Shown: positions 7,213-18,223, counted from the first letter of the stretch. The stretch: DNA of 64,000 bases from Bacteroidetes bacterium 2013_40CM_41_45 (GCA_002215675.1 NGFH01000009.1:547501-611500); one strand, 5' to 3'. Notes: generated by a model not told the origin, from the letters alone. Numbers and translations: made by a program.

Positions 7213-10200
7213 CTATTTTCTTTTAACCGTTACTGTACCGCCACGGTTTACTTTTTTTCCCTTAATGATATAAAAGTAAACACCATCGGGAACGTCTTTT
7301 CCCTTATAGGTTCCATCCCATGAATCAAGTATGTTTGTTGATTCAAACATAAGCTCTCCCCAGCGGTTATAAACCTGCACCATAAAATCATCGCAGAAGT
7401 CTAATCCTCTTAGTGTGAAACGAGCATTGTAAGAATCTCCGTTCGGAGTGAAAATATTGGGGATAAAATAATCTGCAAAATTATGTTCATCAAGAATAAC
7501 ATCCTTTGCAATGGTATCAGCACATGCAGTTCCCGGATTCACAATTAATGTTGCAGTGTAATTTCCTCTTCCCGGATAGTTATGAACCGGGCTCACAATG
7601 GTTGAAAAATTGTTATCTCCAAAATCCCAGCTATCGGATAATGCATTAGCAGATTGATTATTAAAAATAACCAGTAATGAACACGTGTCTATGGTGAATG
7701 CAAATTGCGCCTGCGAAGATGCAAAAGGAGAAACCGTTTGAACCGTTGTATCGGTACATCCATTTCCGTCAGTAACAATCAAGGTTACTGTATAGCTTTT
7801 CTCTTGTGAATATGTATGCGAGATACTTTGCCCGGCGCCTAAAGTAGTGTCACCAAAATCCCAATTGTATGTTGCTCCGGGGATAGCATTTCCCAAAAAA
7901 GAAACGTCAAGCTCACAGGCGTTAAAAGAATATACGAATGAAGCATTCGGTTCAGGAAATATTATAACATTCTTAGTGGTCGTATCGCTGCAGCCAACTG
8001 TATCTATCACAATAAGTGATACCGTGTAATTTCCCTGTGAAGAATATATATGCGATGGGCTGATTGCCGTTGATGAATCCCCATCACCAAACCGCCACAG
8101 GATTGAATCAGCATTGACAGAAGTGTTATTGAACTGAACATTATTATCCGCTGCGCAATACAAACCGCTGTGTGTAAAATCGGCAACAGGAGGGATATAA
8201 ACGTTTATGGTATCGTAGGCGGTATCAATTCCACAGAAAGGAGAACTTGCGACCAAACTTACAATATATGTTCCGCCGGTATTGTATGAATGGGTTGCAT
8301 TAACCGAATTGCTGATGGGAGAACCATCTCCGAAATCCCAATAAAAATTATACCCTGCAATACTTTGGTTCGTAAACGTTACATCTATATGCGGGCACGC
8401 TTTTTTTGGGAAAGATGTAAATTTAGCTTTGGTGTTTTGAACATTCATATTCATTTTAATAACTCCATTGTTGCACAAACTGCAGTTATTGGTATTAGAC
8501 CATGCTCCGGACGTAGTAGGAAAATCAGAATTCCCCCAGCACCCTGCACATACTGATTGATAAAGAATTCCTTGAGGGTCAAAACGGCTTGTCCCTCCAT
8601 CTACATGTTCGGGGCTTAACGGACCGCCAAAGTATGTTGCGTATTCAAACAATTGCAAGTAAGGGCTATAAACAGCAAAATAAAAATTGTGCCCATCTAT
8701 ATTCGCCGCTTCCGGTTGAAAAGCATCGGATGTTACGGGCATGTTGAACATTGTATTAGTTATACCTCCTATCCTCCCACCCCACCCGGAAATATATATA
8801 TTTCCACAACGGTCAACAAGAAAAGCGGCTGGAGACAACCGTATAGTATTTGTTCCATTGCCGATGACCGTAGAATAAAGCATGGTATCCAATCCATTGC
8901 TCAGTATTGCAATAAATTGTTTACTGCCCGGATTGGAATAAACATTTCCTGTGACCGGAAAATTCCCAAAGGATTGTCCAAAAATATAAATATGCTCAAG
9001 GGTATCTGCCTGGATAAAATAGCTTTGGTCAAACGAAGTTGTTCCAACAAAAGTTGAACGAAGTATTGTTGTTCCATCGGCTTTAATCTTTGTTACATAC
9101 CCATCGGCTGTACCGCCAATAAATGCAGTATGAATTGCTGATGGAGTTGAGGGAAAACCTGCCCCCCTTGTTCCACCTGTTACATATATATTTTGATTTT
9201 TATCAAGTATTAAAGCGAAAGCGGCATCATCGCTGGCGCCTCCAAGATAAGAGCACCAGAGCATTTGCGATAAATCGGGCGACATTTTAAAAACGCAACC
9301 GTCACTTACGCCACCCCCGGGCGTTGTTTGAAAAGCTCCTGCTGTAACAGGGAAATCGATAGATTTAGTAGTGCTTGCAACATAAAAGTTACCGGCCGCA
9401 TCCGTCTGTATTTCGCCTCTGTAATAATCCCCATAATTGACCTGAAGTGTCGAAGCGCTATCGATTACCCCGTCATTTTTTGTTCCTCCAACAAATGTGG
9501 AAGCAAGCAGTTGTGTTCCATCTGAACTGAATTTAGCAACATAAATATCCGTTCCGTAATTGTAATACGTTCCATTGTAATAAAGTGTAAAAGCAGTTCC
9601 ACCTTTGAAAACTGTATCAAAGGCATTAGGTGTGACAGGAAAATCAGCCGAGCCCGTCATTCCGAAAAGCATCAGCTCGTTATTTGAATTTACAATTAAG
9701 CTTGTGACAATTTCTGTGCTGGAATCTCCTCCCAAATAAGTTGAATACACAAGGTTGCTGCCAGAGGAATCATACTTCGAAATGACAACATCCGTCCGCC
9801 CAAACTGAACAACACCATTATACGTTGTATCAAAAGCCGCAGGAGTAGTAGGGTATCCCTGAGAAAATGCTGTTCCACCGGCATATAAATGACCGAGGTT
9901 GTCAAATGTTGCAGTCATTCCGAAATTATTAGCAAATGAGCCTGAGTAACTTGAGAAAATAAGTGTTGGGTCAATAATCAAAGGCACATCTGTACGATAA
10001 TTTTCGGGAAGTGAAAAAGTAATTTCATTTCCATCAACCACAAATGAACACGGAACAGCAACTTGTGTTCCGTTTATTTCCTGGTAAGCGTAGGGTTTTG
10101 ATTCGATAATGGTAGTAAGAGGTGTTTCAATTCTAAGGGAACCGTTTTCATCCGTAATTTTTTTTATGCCTTCATAGCTTAAACAGATTTTTGATGCGTC

Positions 10201-10701
10201 TGCCCCGGGGTAAACAATGAAATTATACTTCATTGAATTTTCTTTACCGTTTACTTCCAGGTCAATTCCGGCATAAATATTTTTATAATAAACCTTTTGG
10301 TAATCGTACGCATGCGATTTCCATTTTGAAGGATTATTACCGATAAAAAAATTTGAATAATTGGCGCTGCGCTTTTGAGGTAGAACAGATTGTGGTGTCA
10401 GCGCATTTTTTAATGTTACCCTAAAGGCGTGACTTTTTATTTCAAGCTCTTCTTTGGTTAGTTCGGAATCAGAAGAGCGTATATGGTTTTTTCTTAGCTT
10501 GTCCTTCTCATAAAAATTGTACGTGAAACAATTTTTTTCGAGGAACAAAGCCCCTCCATCTAACTCGGCGCGAAATAAAATTTTAGAATCCCACTGTCCT
10601 TTATTCTCGGTGAACTTAATAAATGCGTTGTCGCCCGAAGCAAAAACCAAAAAGCAACCGCAAAGCAAGCATACCGCCAATAAAAATATTTGCTTTAACA
10701 T
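7213..10701 (-). CDS. Secreted SBBP-propeller and PKD protein with CHU_C type IX sorting domain
   Basis: About 1162 residues from ATG 10701, chosen because it opens a clean signal peptide (MLKQIFLLAVCLLCGCFLVF); the longer frame adds a charged stretch in front. Mature residues begin with a domain typical of SBBP-repeat proteins (FTENKGQWDSKILF). Residues ~260-740 hold repeated DxxGNxYVxGxT-like strands (DAAGNFYVAS, DKNQNIYVTG, DRCGNIYISG) of a beta-propeller. Four PKD modules follow, marked FYWDFGDGS, LWRFGDGD, YNWDFGDTT and SWDFGDNN. The C-terminus is the gliding-associated CHU_C domain (PNIFTPNGDSYN, VYNRWGELMFE, SWDGTYKG). It should be exported by Sec, then carried over the outer membrane by the type IX system and displayed. 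A role in adhesion or gliding is family inference. Confidence 0.9.
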   Translation of the reverse strand: MLKQIFLLAVCLLCGCFLVFASGDNAFIKFTENKGQWDSKILFRAELDGGALFLEKNCFTYNFYEKDKLRKNHIRSSDSELTKEELEIKSHAFRVTLKNALTPQSVLPQKRSANYSNFFIGNNPSKWKSHAYDYQKVYYKNIYAGIDLEVNGKENSMKYNFIVYPGADASKICLSYEGIKKITDENGSLRIETPLTTIIESKPYAYQEINGTQVAVPCSFVVDGNEITFSLPENYRTDVPLIIDPTLIFSSYSGSFANNFGMTATFDNLGHLYAGGTAFSQGYPTTPAAFDTTYNGVVQFGRTDVVISKYDSSGSNLVYSTYLGGDSSTEIVTSLIVNSNNELMLFGMTGSADFPVTPNAFDTVFKGGTAFTLYYNGTYYNYGTDIYVAKFSSDGTQLLASTFVGGTKNDGVIDSASTLQVNYGDYYRGEIQTDAAGNFYVASTTKSIDFPVTAGAFQTTPGGGVSDGCVFKMSPDLSQMLWCSYLGGASDDAAFALILDKNQNIYVTGGTRGAGFPSTPSAIHTAFIGGTADGYVTKIKADGTTILRSTFVGTTSFDQSYFIQADTLEHIYIFGQSFGNFPVTGNVYSNPGSKQFIAILSNGLDTMLYSTVIGNGTNTIRLSPAAFLVDRCGNIYISGWGGRIGGITNTMFNMPVTSDAFQPEAANIDGHNFYFAVYSPYLQLFEYATYFGGPLSPEHVDGGTSRFDPQGILYQSVCAGCWGNSDFPTTSGAWSNTNNCSLCNNGVIKMNMNVQNTKAKFTSFPKKACPHIDVTFTNQSIAGYNFYWDFGDGSPISNSVNATHSYNTGGTYIVSLVASSPFCGIDTAYDTINVYIPPVADFTHSGLYCAADNNVQFNNTSVNADSILWRFGDGDSSTAISPSHIYSSQGNYTVSLIVIDTVGCSDTTTKNVIIFPEPNASFVYSFNACELDVSFLGNAIPGATYNWDFGDTTLGAGQSISHTYSQEKSYTVTLIVTDGNGCTDTTVQTVSPFASSQAQFAFTIDTCSLLVIFNNQSANALSDSWDFGDNNFSTIVSPVHNYPGRGNYTATLIVNPGTACADTIAKDVILDEHNFADYFIPNIFTPNGDSYNARFTLRGLDFCDDFMVQVYNRWGELMFESTNILDSWDGTYKGKDVPDGVYFYIIKGKKVNRGGTVTVKRK

Positions 10702-10875
10702 TACTTGCAATGTTAAAAATTTTCGATGATACAATCCTGAAATCTCCCTCGAATAAATAAAAAATATTAACCGAGCCTTGTGACATATTGAAGACGGGAT
10801 AATGAAAGAATTGGTTGCAGCTAATGATGAATATTACGCTATAGTACTATTGCATCATACCAATAATTGCAAAAG

Positions 10876-13800
10876 TTACCGGATTACGGTAATAGTTCCC
10901 TTCTGATAGAAATATGTTCCTTGCAGAATATAAACATAGACCTCAAGTTTCACCCTGTTGCGGATATAATTTCCATCCCAGGTTATGTGTTTTCCTGATG
11001 CCTTATAAATCATTTCGCCCCAACGGTCGAAAATGTACAGCGTTAAATCCTCACACGGATAGTAACCCACAATTTCAAAAATGTCGTTCTTTCCATCGCT
11101 GTTCGGAGTAAATGCATTGGGCACATAAATATTTCCGATGCCGAGAAGCGAGAAATCGACTGTGTACTTCGCCGTGTCAGCACATACAGTTCCCGGATTG
11201 GTAATAAGCAACACAGGGTAATTGCCATCCGATGGATAATGGTGCGACTGTGAAACTTCCGAGCTTGTTTGCCCGTCACCAAAATCCCAGAGATAAGAGA
11301 AAGCAAAATCAGATTGGTTAAAAAAGTTTACTTGTTGTGCGCAGGTGTCAATAGAATATGTGTAATCTGCCTTGGAGGAAATGAAAGGGTTCAACGTTTT
11401 TGTCATGGTATCCCTGCATCCGTTATTGTCTTCAACAACAAGCATCACATTGTAAGAACCTGTGGCAGGATACGTGTGCGCGGGCGGATTTCCCGAGACA
11501 GATGTTGTGCTGTCTCCAAAATTCCAATAGTAGTTTGCAGCGTTCTGTGAATTATTCATAAACTGTGCTACAAGTGAGCACGTATCAATCTGCGAAGTGA
11601 ACGAAGCTACCGGTACGGGGGCCACTCCAACATTGTTTGCCGTTGAATCAATACATCCTGCAGTAGTGGATACAACAAGTGTAATGTTATAGCTGCCGGA
11701 ATTCTGATAGGCGTGTGTTGGGTTTGCCAAATATGAAGTTGTATTGTCTCCGAAATTCCATGCGTATGTCGATGCATTGACAGATAGGTTCGTAAAGTTC
11801 ACGTCAAAACTGCAAACATCAGGTGCGGGTGTAAACGCAGCAACAGGAAGTGAAATGGTTATAGGAACCGGGATAACCATGGTGTCTGCACAGCCTGACG
11901 AAGATGTTGCAACCAGCGATACATTATAATTTCCGTTCGTGCTATACGTATGCGCGGGATTCATTTGCGATGAAGTGCCGGCGTCTCCGAAGTTCCAGTA
12001 ATATGAGTTTCCGTTTATTGAACTGTTGGTGAAAGAAACCAGCCGTGTGCAGGAATCGGTGACGAAAGAAAACGATGCTTGTGCAGGAACAGGCAGGGAA
12101 ATATTCTGTGATGAACTATCACTGCAGCCGTTAGCATCAGTACTGACAAGAGTTATGGTATAATTTCCACCAGATGAATAGTAATGATTGGGATTAAGCT
12201 GGCTTGAAAAATAATTATCTCCAAAGCTCCAGTAATAACTTGCTCCACCCGTAGATTGATTGGCGAACGAAACATAAAATGTGCAAGGAATATTGACTAA
12301 ATTAAATGCCGCAATCACCGGAACATAATTAACCGATACCGGGATTGTGAGAGTGTCACTACAGCCGCTGGCAGAAGTTGCTATCAGTGTTACGTTGTAA
12401 TTACCGTTAGCTGCATACAAGTGTGTCGGGCTTTGAACCGAAGAGTTAGTCGCATCTCCGAAATTCCATATATACGAAACTGCATTAACCGAATTATTAG
12501 CAAACGTTGCAAGGCGCGAGCATAAATCAACCTGGTGACTGAACGCTGAAACCGGAAGCGCAGGGAAAGAGAAGGATTGAATGGCTGTGGCAGTACATCC
12601 GTTTACATCGGTTACGGTCAGTGTCACTGTGTAATTGCCGGAAGAGGAATAGGTGTGTACGGGGGTTTGCTGAGTTGAGGTTGTGGCATCGCCAAAGTTC
12701 CATGAATACAAAATTCCGTTTAGTGAATTATTATTGAACGAAGCAGTGAGTGAGCAAACATCAAGGATGGAATTAAATGCTGCTGACGGGAGAGGATTTA
12801 CAATAATGCTCTGGCTCACCGTATCCGCGCAACTTGCAACGCCTGAAGTGATAAGGGCAATAGTGTAATTACCAGGCAATGCGTATGTGTGTGAAGGATT
12901 CTGCAGCGTGGAGGTTGTGTTATCACCAAAATCCCAGTGGTACGTATTTGCTCCGGCCGACTGATTATTCAAACTAATACTGAATGAACACGGTGACTGA
13001 TTGACGAGAAATGCAGCAACCGGAAGCGGAGAAAATGCAAATGACTGTGTTGCAGCAGCTGTGCATCCGTTTACATCCGTCACAGTTAAAGTTACTGTAT
13101 AATTGCCCGCAGCGGAATATGTATGGGAAGGATTGGCCTGGGTTGATGTGGATGCATCTCCAAAATTCCAGGAATACAATATTGCATTTTGTGATGTATT
13201 ATTAAACGTTGCACTTAATGTACAGGTGTCAAGCAACTGTGTGAACGATGCTGCAGGTAACGGGTCAATGGTTACACTATGTGTTATTGAGTCCGCACAG
13301 CTTGCAACTCCTGCAATGCTGAGTGTTACGGTATAATTTCCCGGCTGTAAATATGTGTGCGAAGGATTTTGCGCGGTTGAAGTTGTATTATCTCCAAAAT
13401 TCCAGCTGTAATTATTTGCGCCTGTCGACTGGTTATTCAAGCTGATGTTGAATGAACAGGGAGATGGGTTAATCGTAAACGCCGCGGCAGGTAAAACAAA
13501 TGACAACGGAACCGCAACCGCAACCGTATCGTTGCATCCCGCCGCCGTGGTTGCAATAAGGGTAACATTATAATTTCCGGTTGAGGAATACGTGTGTACA
13601 GGATTCTGCTGCGAAGAAGTAGTAGCATCACCAAAGTTCCAAGAGTAAGCACTTGCGTTAGCAGAATTATTTGCAAACGTAACCGTAAGAGAGCATGTGT
13701 CAGTCTGGTAATTAAAATTTGCTTGTGCCAGCGGCTGCATAGAAACATTTTGTGAAGTTGTATCCGCGCATCCGTTCACATTATTTGCAATAAGAGTTAC

Positions 13801-16800
13801 AGTATAGTTGCCGGATGCCGCATACGTATGCGATGGGCTCGTTTGTGTCGAAGTGTTTGCATCTCCGAAGTTCCAGTTATAACTGCTTGCTCCTGTCGAT
13901 TGATTTGTGAAATTGAAATCGTAAGAGCACAATGTATTTGCAGGGTTAAATGCTGCAACAACAGGAACATAATTTATCACTACCGGATTAACGATAGTGT
14001 CTGTACATCCATAAGATGAAGTGACAATCAATGTTACATTATAGTTTCCATTTACAGAATATGTGTGTGAAGGATTTGCAAGGTTTGATATAGATGCGTC
14101 TCCAAAATTCCATGAAGAGCTTACCGTGTTTGAAGATGTGTTTGTAAACGTTACAAGGCGGGAACACGTAGCAACCTGGAAAGTAAATGATGGTTGCGGA
14201 AGAGGGTTTACTGTAACCGTAACCTGTGCTGATGCTGTGCATCCATTGTTATCTGTTCCTGTCACAGTATATGTTATCGTTGAAGCCGGTGTTGCTGTAA
14301 CGGAAGAACCTGTTGTCGCGCTTAGCGCAGTTGCAGGCGTCCAGGAATACGTTGAAGCGCCATTGGCTGTCAGTGTTGCGCTCTGTTGACCAACACAAAT
14401 TGCCGGGGGCGGAGCTACCGCAATTACGGGAAGTGGATTCACCGTAACTGTAACCTGTGTCGATGCTGTGCATCCGTTATTGTCCGTTCCTGTAACCGTG
14501 TAGGTTGTTGTCGAAATCGGAGTGGCTGTAACCGTTGAACCGGTTGTAGCACTCAATGCAGTTGCAGGAGTCCATGAATAAGTCGAAGCGCCATTTGCAG
14601 TTATGGTTGCATTTTGTTGACCAACACAAATTGCCGGAGGCGGGGTAACTGCCACAAGAGGTAAAGGGTTTACCGTCACTGTTACTTGCGCGGTACCCGA
14701 ACATCCGTTTGAAGTTCCGGTCACCGTGTAAGTCGTTGTCGTAGCCGGATTAGCTGTAACGGATGCGCCCGTAGAGCTGCTCAACGTGTTTGATGGGCTC
14801 CAGGAATAATTAGTAGCTCCGTTCACAGTTAATGTAGTTGATTGGCCCTGGCATATTGTTGCAGGTGAAACCGCGAGTATAATTCCATTCACAGTTATAG
14901 TTACCTGGGCGGAAGCCGTGCATCCATTTGTAGTTCCAATTACGGTATAGGTGGTGGTTGCATTCGGATTTGCTGAAACACTTGAACCTATTGAACTGCT
15001 TAGTGAAGCTGCCGGCGACCATGAATACGTTGTCGCACCATTTGCTGAAAGCGTAGTTGGGAAACCGTTACATATGGCAGTGTTGGGTGAAACAGTAACT
15101 GCAACAGTTGTAACTGAAACGGTTCCCTGCCCGGTTGAAGTACAGCCATTATTATCTATACCGGTCACCGTGTATGTAATAGTTGAAGCAGGATTTGCCG
15201 TAACGGTCGAACCGGTTGTGGCGCTGAGTGAAGTTGCCGGACTCCATGAATATGTATTCGCTCCGTTTGCGGAAAGAGTTGTTGATTGTCCATTACAGAT
15301 TGATGCTGAAGAAACGGTGACCACCGGTAGTGGATTGACATTCACTGTAACTTGTGTTGATGCCGTGCATCCGTTAATGTCTGTGCCGGTTACTGTATAG
15401 GTTGTTGTTGAAGTCGGATTCGCAGTAACGGAAGACCCTGTTGTCGCGCTCAATGCAGTTGCCGGAGTCCATGAATACGTTGACGCGCCATTGGCCGTAA
15501 GCGTTGCGCTCTGCTGTCCGACACAAATTGCAGGAGGCGGAGCGACAGCAATTACAGGAAGTGGATTGACTGTAACCGTAACCTGTGTTGATGCTGTACA
15601 TCCATTATTATCTGTTCCGGTTACTGTGTAAGTAATAGTTGAAGTTGGATTTGCGGTAACGGCAGAACCTGTTGTAGCACTGAGTGCAGTTGCCGGAGTC
15701 CACGAATACGTTGATGCGCCATTGGCTACCAGTGTCGCGCTCTGCTGTCCGACACAAATTGCAGGAGGCGGAGTCGCAGCAATTACAGGAAGTGGATTGA
15801 CTGTAACTGTAACTTGTGTTGATGCTATACATCCATTATTATCTGTTCCGGTTACTGTATAGGAAGTTGTTGATGTTGGATTCGCTGTAACGGTTGAACC
15901 GGTTGTTGCGCTCAATGCAGTTGCCGGAGTCCACGAATACGTTGATGCGCCATTAGCCGTCAGTGTTGCGCTTTGCTGACCGACACAAATTGCCGGGGGC
16001 GGAGTTACAGCAATTACAAGAAGCGGATTCACCGTAACTGTAACCTGAGTTGATGCCGTACATCCGTTATTATCTGTGCCGGTTACTGTATAGGAAGTTG
16101 TTGATGTTGGATTCGCTGTAACGGTTGACCCGGTTGTTGCGCTCAATGCAGTTGCCGGAGTCCACGAATACGTTGATGCGCCATTAGCCGTCAGTGTCGC
16201 GTTCTGCTGACCGACACAAATTGCTGGAGGCGGAGTTACAGCAATTACAGGAAGCGGATTGACTGTAACCGTAACCTGTGTTGATGCTGTACATCCATTA
16301 TTATCTGTACCCGTAACCGTGTACGTGGCTGTTGATGACGGATTCGCTGTAACGGTTGAACCGGTTGTTGCGCTCAATGCAGTTGCCGGAGTCCAGGAAT
16401 AAGTTGATGCGCCATTGGCTGTCAGTGTTGCGCTCTGCTGACCGATACAAATTGCAGGAGGCGGAGTCACAGCAATTACAGGAAGTGGATTAACGGTCAC
16501 GGTTACCTGCGCAGATGCAGTGCATCCGTTTAAAGTTCCGGTAACAGTATAAGTGGTTGTCGATGCCGGACTTGCAGTTACCGATGAGCCGGTCGTATTG
16601 CTTAATCCGGTAGAAGGACTCCATGTATATGACGTTGACGTTCCACTCGCAGTAATTAAAGCGGATTGTTGCCCGATACAAATCGGAGGAGGTGAGGTTA
16701 CTGTAACAACAGGAAGAGGACGGACGTGAACATTAGCGTGACTCGTATCATTACATGCCGTGTTCACCGATGAGTATGCAATCAGCGTTACGTTGTACCA

Positions 16801-17928
16801 CCCGGTATCAGGATACGTGTATGACGGAGAAAATAAATTGGATGTGTCAGCGTTCGTTGAGAGGTCACCGAAATCCCAATGATACGTGGAAGCACCTGTA
16901 CTGTTATTTGTAAATGTTGCCGTATGACTCCCGCACGCAACTGTTGAAGCTAAAAGAGATGCAACCGTTATGTTTGCACACGCCACAATGTTAACCTGGA
17001 AATCCCTTCGCGTCTCCCCTATCGGAACTCCGTTCCGGTATTCGATGACACAAACTGCATACACAAACTGGCCAATTGAATTTGGTGTTGCTGTAAGCAA
17101 CCCGGTTTGCGGGTTAATGGTTAAAGGAACTCCTCCAAAAATATTGGCAAGCGAGTAAGGTGGCTGCCAGGTTATAGTAGCATAAGGAGGGTTATTGGGA
17201 GGCTGCGGCACAGAGTTAGCGTTGGTGGCGCCTTGCAAAGGGTCGCAAAGCTGGTAGACCAGCGAATCCCCTTCATAGTCAGTTGCAGAGTGGTCGAAAA
17301 CAAAAGGATTATTAACACAAATGTATGTGGCAGGCAGATAGGTGAAAACAGGATTGCTGTCAAAGTTATTAGGAGAAGCAGGTATCCATGCGTCATACGT
17401 TGAGCCGGTGTTCAGCGGGTTAACAATATTAGCTATGCTGAAATTCCTGCAGCACCTCTGGTAAGCGAGATGATATCCCCCCGCAATCGGAGGAAGGGTT
17501 ATGGTGTCGATATAATGACACACACGGTAACAAATATTTGCCGGTGGAATTTCACACGGAGAAGATATCGTGTTGGGAACCGTTGCAGAATCGTGCGGAA
17601 GAATCAGGAAACCGTATGTCTGGTTATTGAACGTTGCATTGTTATAGTATGGCGGGCTTACGTTATAGTATGGGTCAGGATAAAACCCGGTGTAGCTGTA
17701 GTTTATATTTACAAGGTTATTTGCCGAATTAAAAATTCCTATTGAAGCCGGGTTATCAAAAGGCGGGACTCCGTTTATACAGTCGCGGAAAACGGTCAGC
17801 CGGATTTCATAATTGTTCCCGCCAATCCAACGGTAATTCAACTCACCTCCAACAACGTGAGTCGCCGAACTCTGAAAAGAATTCAGCAGCAAAAAAGAAA
17901 ATAAAATGAGGCGAGGTAGTTTCTTCAT
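10876..17928 (-). CDS. Giant PKD/Ig-like surface adhesin with CHU_C domain
   Basis: 2350 residues from ATG 17928, which opens a signal peptide (MKKLPRLILFSFLLLNSF, cleavage near SSA). The order is: an N-terminal domain of ~300 residues beginning THVVGGELNYRW and shared with the 20562-22907 protein; one PKD module (YHWDFGD); eleven Ig-like modules of ~77 residues (PPPAICVGQQSATL, YSWTPATALSATTGS, TYTVTGTDNNGC); thirteen PKD modules (WNFGD/WDFGD); and the CHU_C sorting domain (VPNAFTPNSDGKND, FDRWGEMIY, TWDGNY). It should be a rod-like surface protein exported by the type IX system, used in adhesion or gliding. The Ig-like block is nearly identical at DNA level in places. A perfect hairpin lies in the 5' leader. 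Confidence 0.92.
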   Translation of the reverse strand: MKKLPRLILFSFLLLNSFQSSATHVVGGELNYRWIGGNNYEIRLTVFRDCINGVPPFDNPASIGIFNSANNLVNINYSYTGFYPDPYYNVSPPYYNNATFNNQTYGFLILPHDSATVPNTISSPCEIPPANICYRVCHYIDTITLPPIAGGYHLAYQRCCRNFSIANIVNPLNTGSTYDAWIPASPNNFDSNPVFTYLPATYICVNNPFVFDHSATDYEGDSLVYQLCDPLQGATNANSVPQPPNNPPYATITWQPPYSLANIFGGVPLTINPQTGLLTATPNSIGQFVYAVCVIEYRNGVPIGETRRDFQVNIVACANITVASLLASTVACGSHTATFTNNSTGASTYHWDFGDLSTNADTSNLFSPSYTYPDTGWYNVTLIAYSSVNTACNDTSHANVHVRPLPVVTVTSPPPICIGQQSALITASGTSTSYTWSPSTGLSNTTGSSVTASPASTTTYTVTGTLNGCTASAQVTVTVNPLPVIAVTPPPAICIGQQSATLTANGASTYSWTPATALSATTGSTVTANPSSTATYTVTGTDNNGCTASTQVTVTVNPLPVIAVTPPPAICVGQQNATLTANGASTYSWTPATALSATTGSTVTANPTSTTSYTVTGTDNNGCTASTQVTVTVNPLLVIAVTPPPAICVGQQSATLTANGASTYSWTPATALSATTGSTVTANPTSTTSYTVTGTDNNGCIASTQVTVTVNPLPVIAATPPPAICVGQQSATLVANGASTYSWTPATALSATTGSAVTANPTSTITYTVTGTDNNGCTASTQVTVTVNPLPVIAVAPPPAICVGQQSATLTANGASTYSWTPATALSATTGSSVTANPTSTTTYTVTGTDINGCTASTQVTVNVNPLPVVTVSSASICNGQSTTLSANGANTYSWSPATSLSATTGSTVTANPASTITYTVTGIDNNGCTSTGQGTVSVTTVAVTVSPNTAICNGFPTTLSANGATTYSWSPAASLSSSIGSSVSANPNATTTYTVIGTTNGCTASAQVTITVNGIILAVSPATICQGQSTTLTVNGATNYSWSPSNTLSSSTGASVTANPATTTTYTVTGTSNGCSGTAQVTVTVNPLPLVAVTPPPAICVGQQNATITANGASTYSWTPATALSATTGSTVTATPISTTTYTVTGTDNNGCTASTQVTVTVNPLPVIAVAPPPAICVGQQSATLTANGASTYSWTPATALSATTGSSVTATPASTITYTVTGTDNNGCTASAQVTVTVNPLPQPSFTFQVATCSRLVTFTNTSSNTVSSSWNFGDASISNLANPSHTYSVNGNYNVTLIVTSSYGCTDTIVNPVVINYVPVVAAFNPANTLCSYDFNFTNQSTGASSYNWNFGDANTSTQTSPSHTYAASGNYTVTLIANNVNGCADTTSQNVSMQPLAQANFNYQTDTCSLTVTFANNSANASAYSWNFGDATTSSQQNPVHTYSSTGNYNVTLIATTAAGCNDTVAVAVPLSFVLPAAAFTINPSPCSFNISLNNQSTGANNYSWNFGDNTTSTAQNPSHTYLQPGNYTVTLSIAGVASCADSITHSVTIDPLPAASFTQLLDTCTLSATFNNTSQNAILYSWNFGDASTSTQANPSHTYSAAGNYTVTLTVTDVNGCTAAATQSFAFSPLPVAAFLVNQSPCSFSISLNNQSAGANTYHWDFGDNTTSTLQNPSHTYALPGNYTIALITSGVASCADTVSQSIIVNPLPSAAFNSILDVCSLTASFNNNSLNGILYSWNFGDATTSTQQTPVHTYSSSGNYTVTLTVTDVNGCTATAIQSFSFPALPVSAFSHQVDLCSRLATFANNSVNAVSYIWNFGDATNSSVQSPTHLYAANGNYNVTLIATSASGCSDTLTIPVSVNYVPVIAAFNLVNIPCTFYVSFANQSTGGASYYWSFGDNYFSSQLNPNHYYSSGGNYTITLVSTDANGCSDSSSQNISLPVPAQASFSFVTDSCTRLVSFTNSSINGNSYYWNFGDAGTSSQMNPAHTYSTNGNYNVSLVATSSSGCADTMVIPVPITISLPVAAFTPAPDVCSFDVNFTNLSVNASTYAWNFGDNTTSYLANPTHAYQNSGSYNITLVVSTTAGCIDSTANNVGVAPVPVASFTSQIDTCSLVAQFMNNSQNAANYYWNFGDSTTSVSGNPPAHTYPATGSYNVMLVVEDNNGCRDTMTKTLNPFISSKADYTYSIDTCAQQVNFFNQSDFAFSYLWDFGDGQTSSEVSQSHHYPSDGNYPVLLITNPGTVCADTAKYTVDFSLLGIGNIYVPNAFTPNSDGKNDIFEIVGYYPCEDLTLYIFDRWGEMIYKASGKHITWDGNYIRNRVKLEVYVYILQGTYFYQKGTITVIR
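14190..16710 (-). repeat. Eleven Ig-like coding repeats of about 234 bp
   Basis: The eleven modules run from the unit with CIGQQSALI near 16680 to the last near 14200. Units 2-6 and 10-11 are almost the same in protein sequence, and long stretches of DNA recur (for example the CACGAATACGTTGATGCGCC word near 15700, 15930 and 16165). Units 7-9 are more diverged (CNGQSTTL, CNGFPTTL, CQGQSTTL). This implies recent internal duplication or gene conversion of the flanking units. Confidence 0.9.
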
Positions 17929-17950
17929 GTGAGGCGCCCTATTTTAAATT

Positions 17951-17974
17951 CTGAACTTTAGGGATAAAGTTCAG
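17951..17974 (-). promoter_or_regulatory. Perfect hairpin in the giant adhesin leader
   Basis: CTGAACTTTA and TAAAGTTCAG form perfect ten-base arms around GGGA, 22 bases upstream of ATG 17928. It could be an operator dyad or a 5' leader stem controlling translation or mRNA decay. No T-tract follows, so it is not a terminator. Confidence 0.55.
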
Positions 17975-18223
17975 AGCAGCAATATACTAAATAGATGCAA
18001 TATGGCATTATTACGTTGCCTGCGAGGTATATGTTTTCCCTATAAAATTCAATTTAAATCCCATTAATCCTGACGGATGAAAGGTTTGCAACAGGAATTA
18101 TGATTGGAAAGTAATAAGGCCAGGAAACAATAGCTGAAAAAAATCAGCTCGCCATATTTAAAATCCCAAGTTCAGGAAGGCCCAAACTCCCGAAAAGTTT
18201 ATTAAATGAAATACGTTTATGTT

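Noticed and set aside
14190-16710. Regularly spaced repeats considered as a CRISPR array
   Set aside because: The unit is ~234 bases, encodes protein in one frame and has no short repeat with variable spacers.
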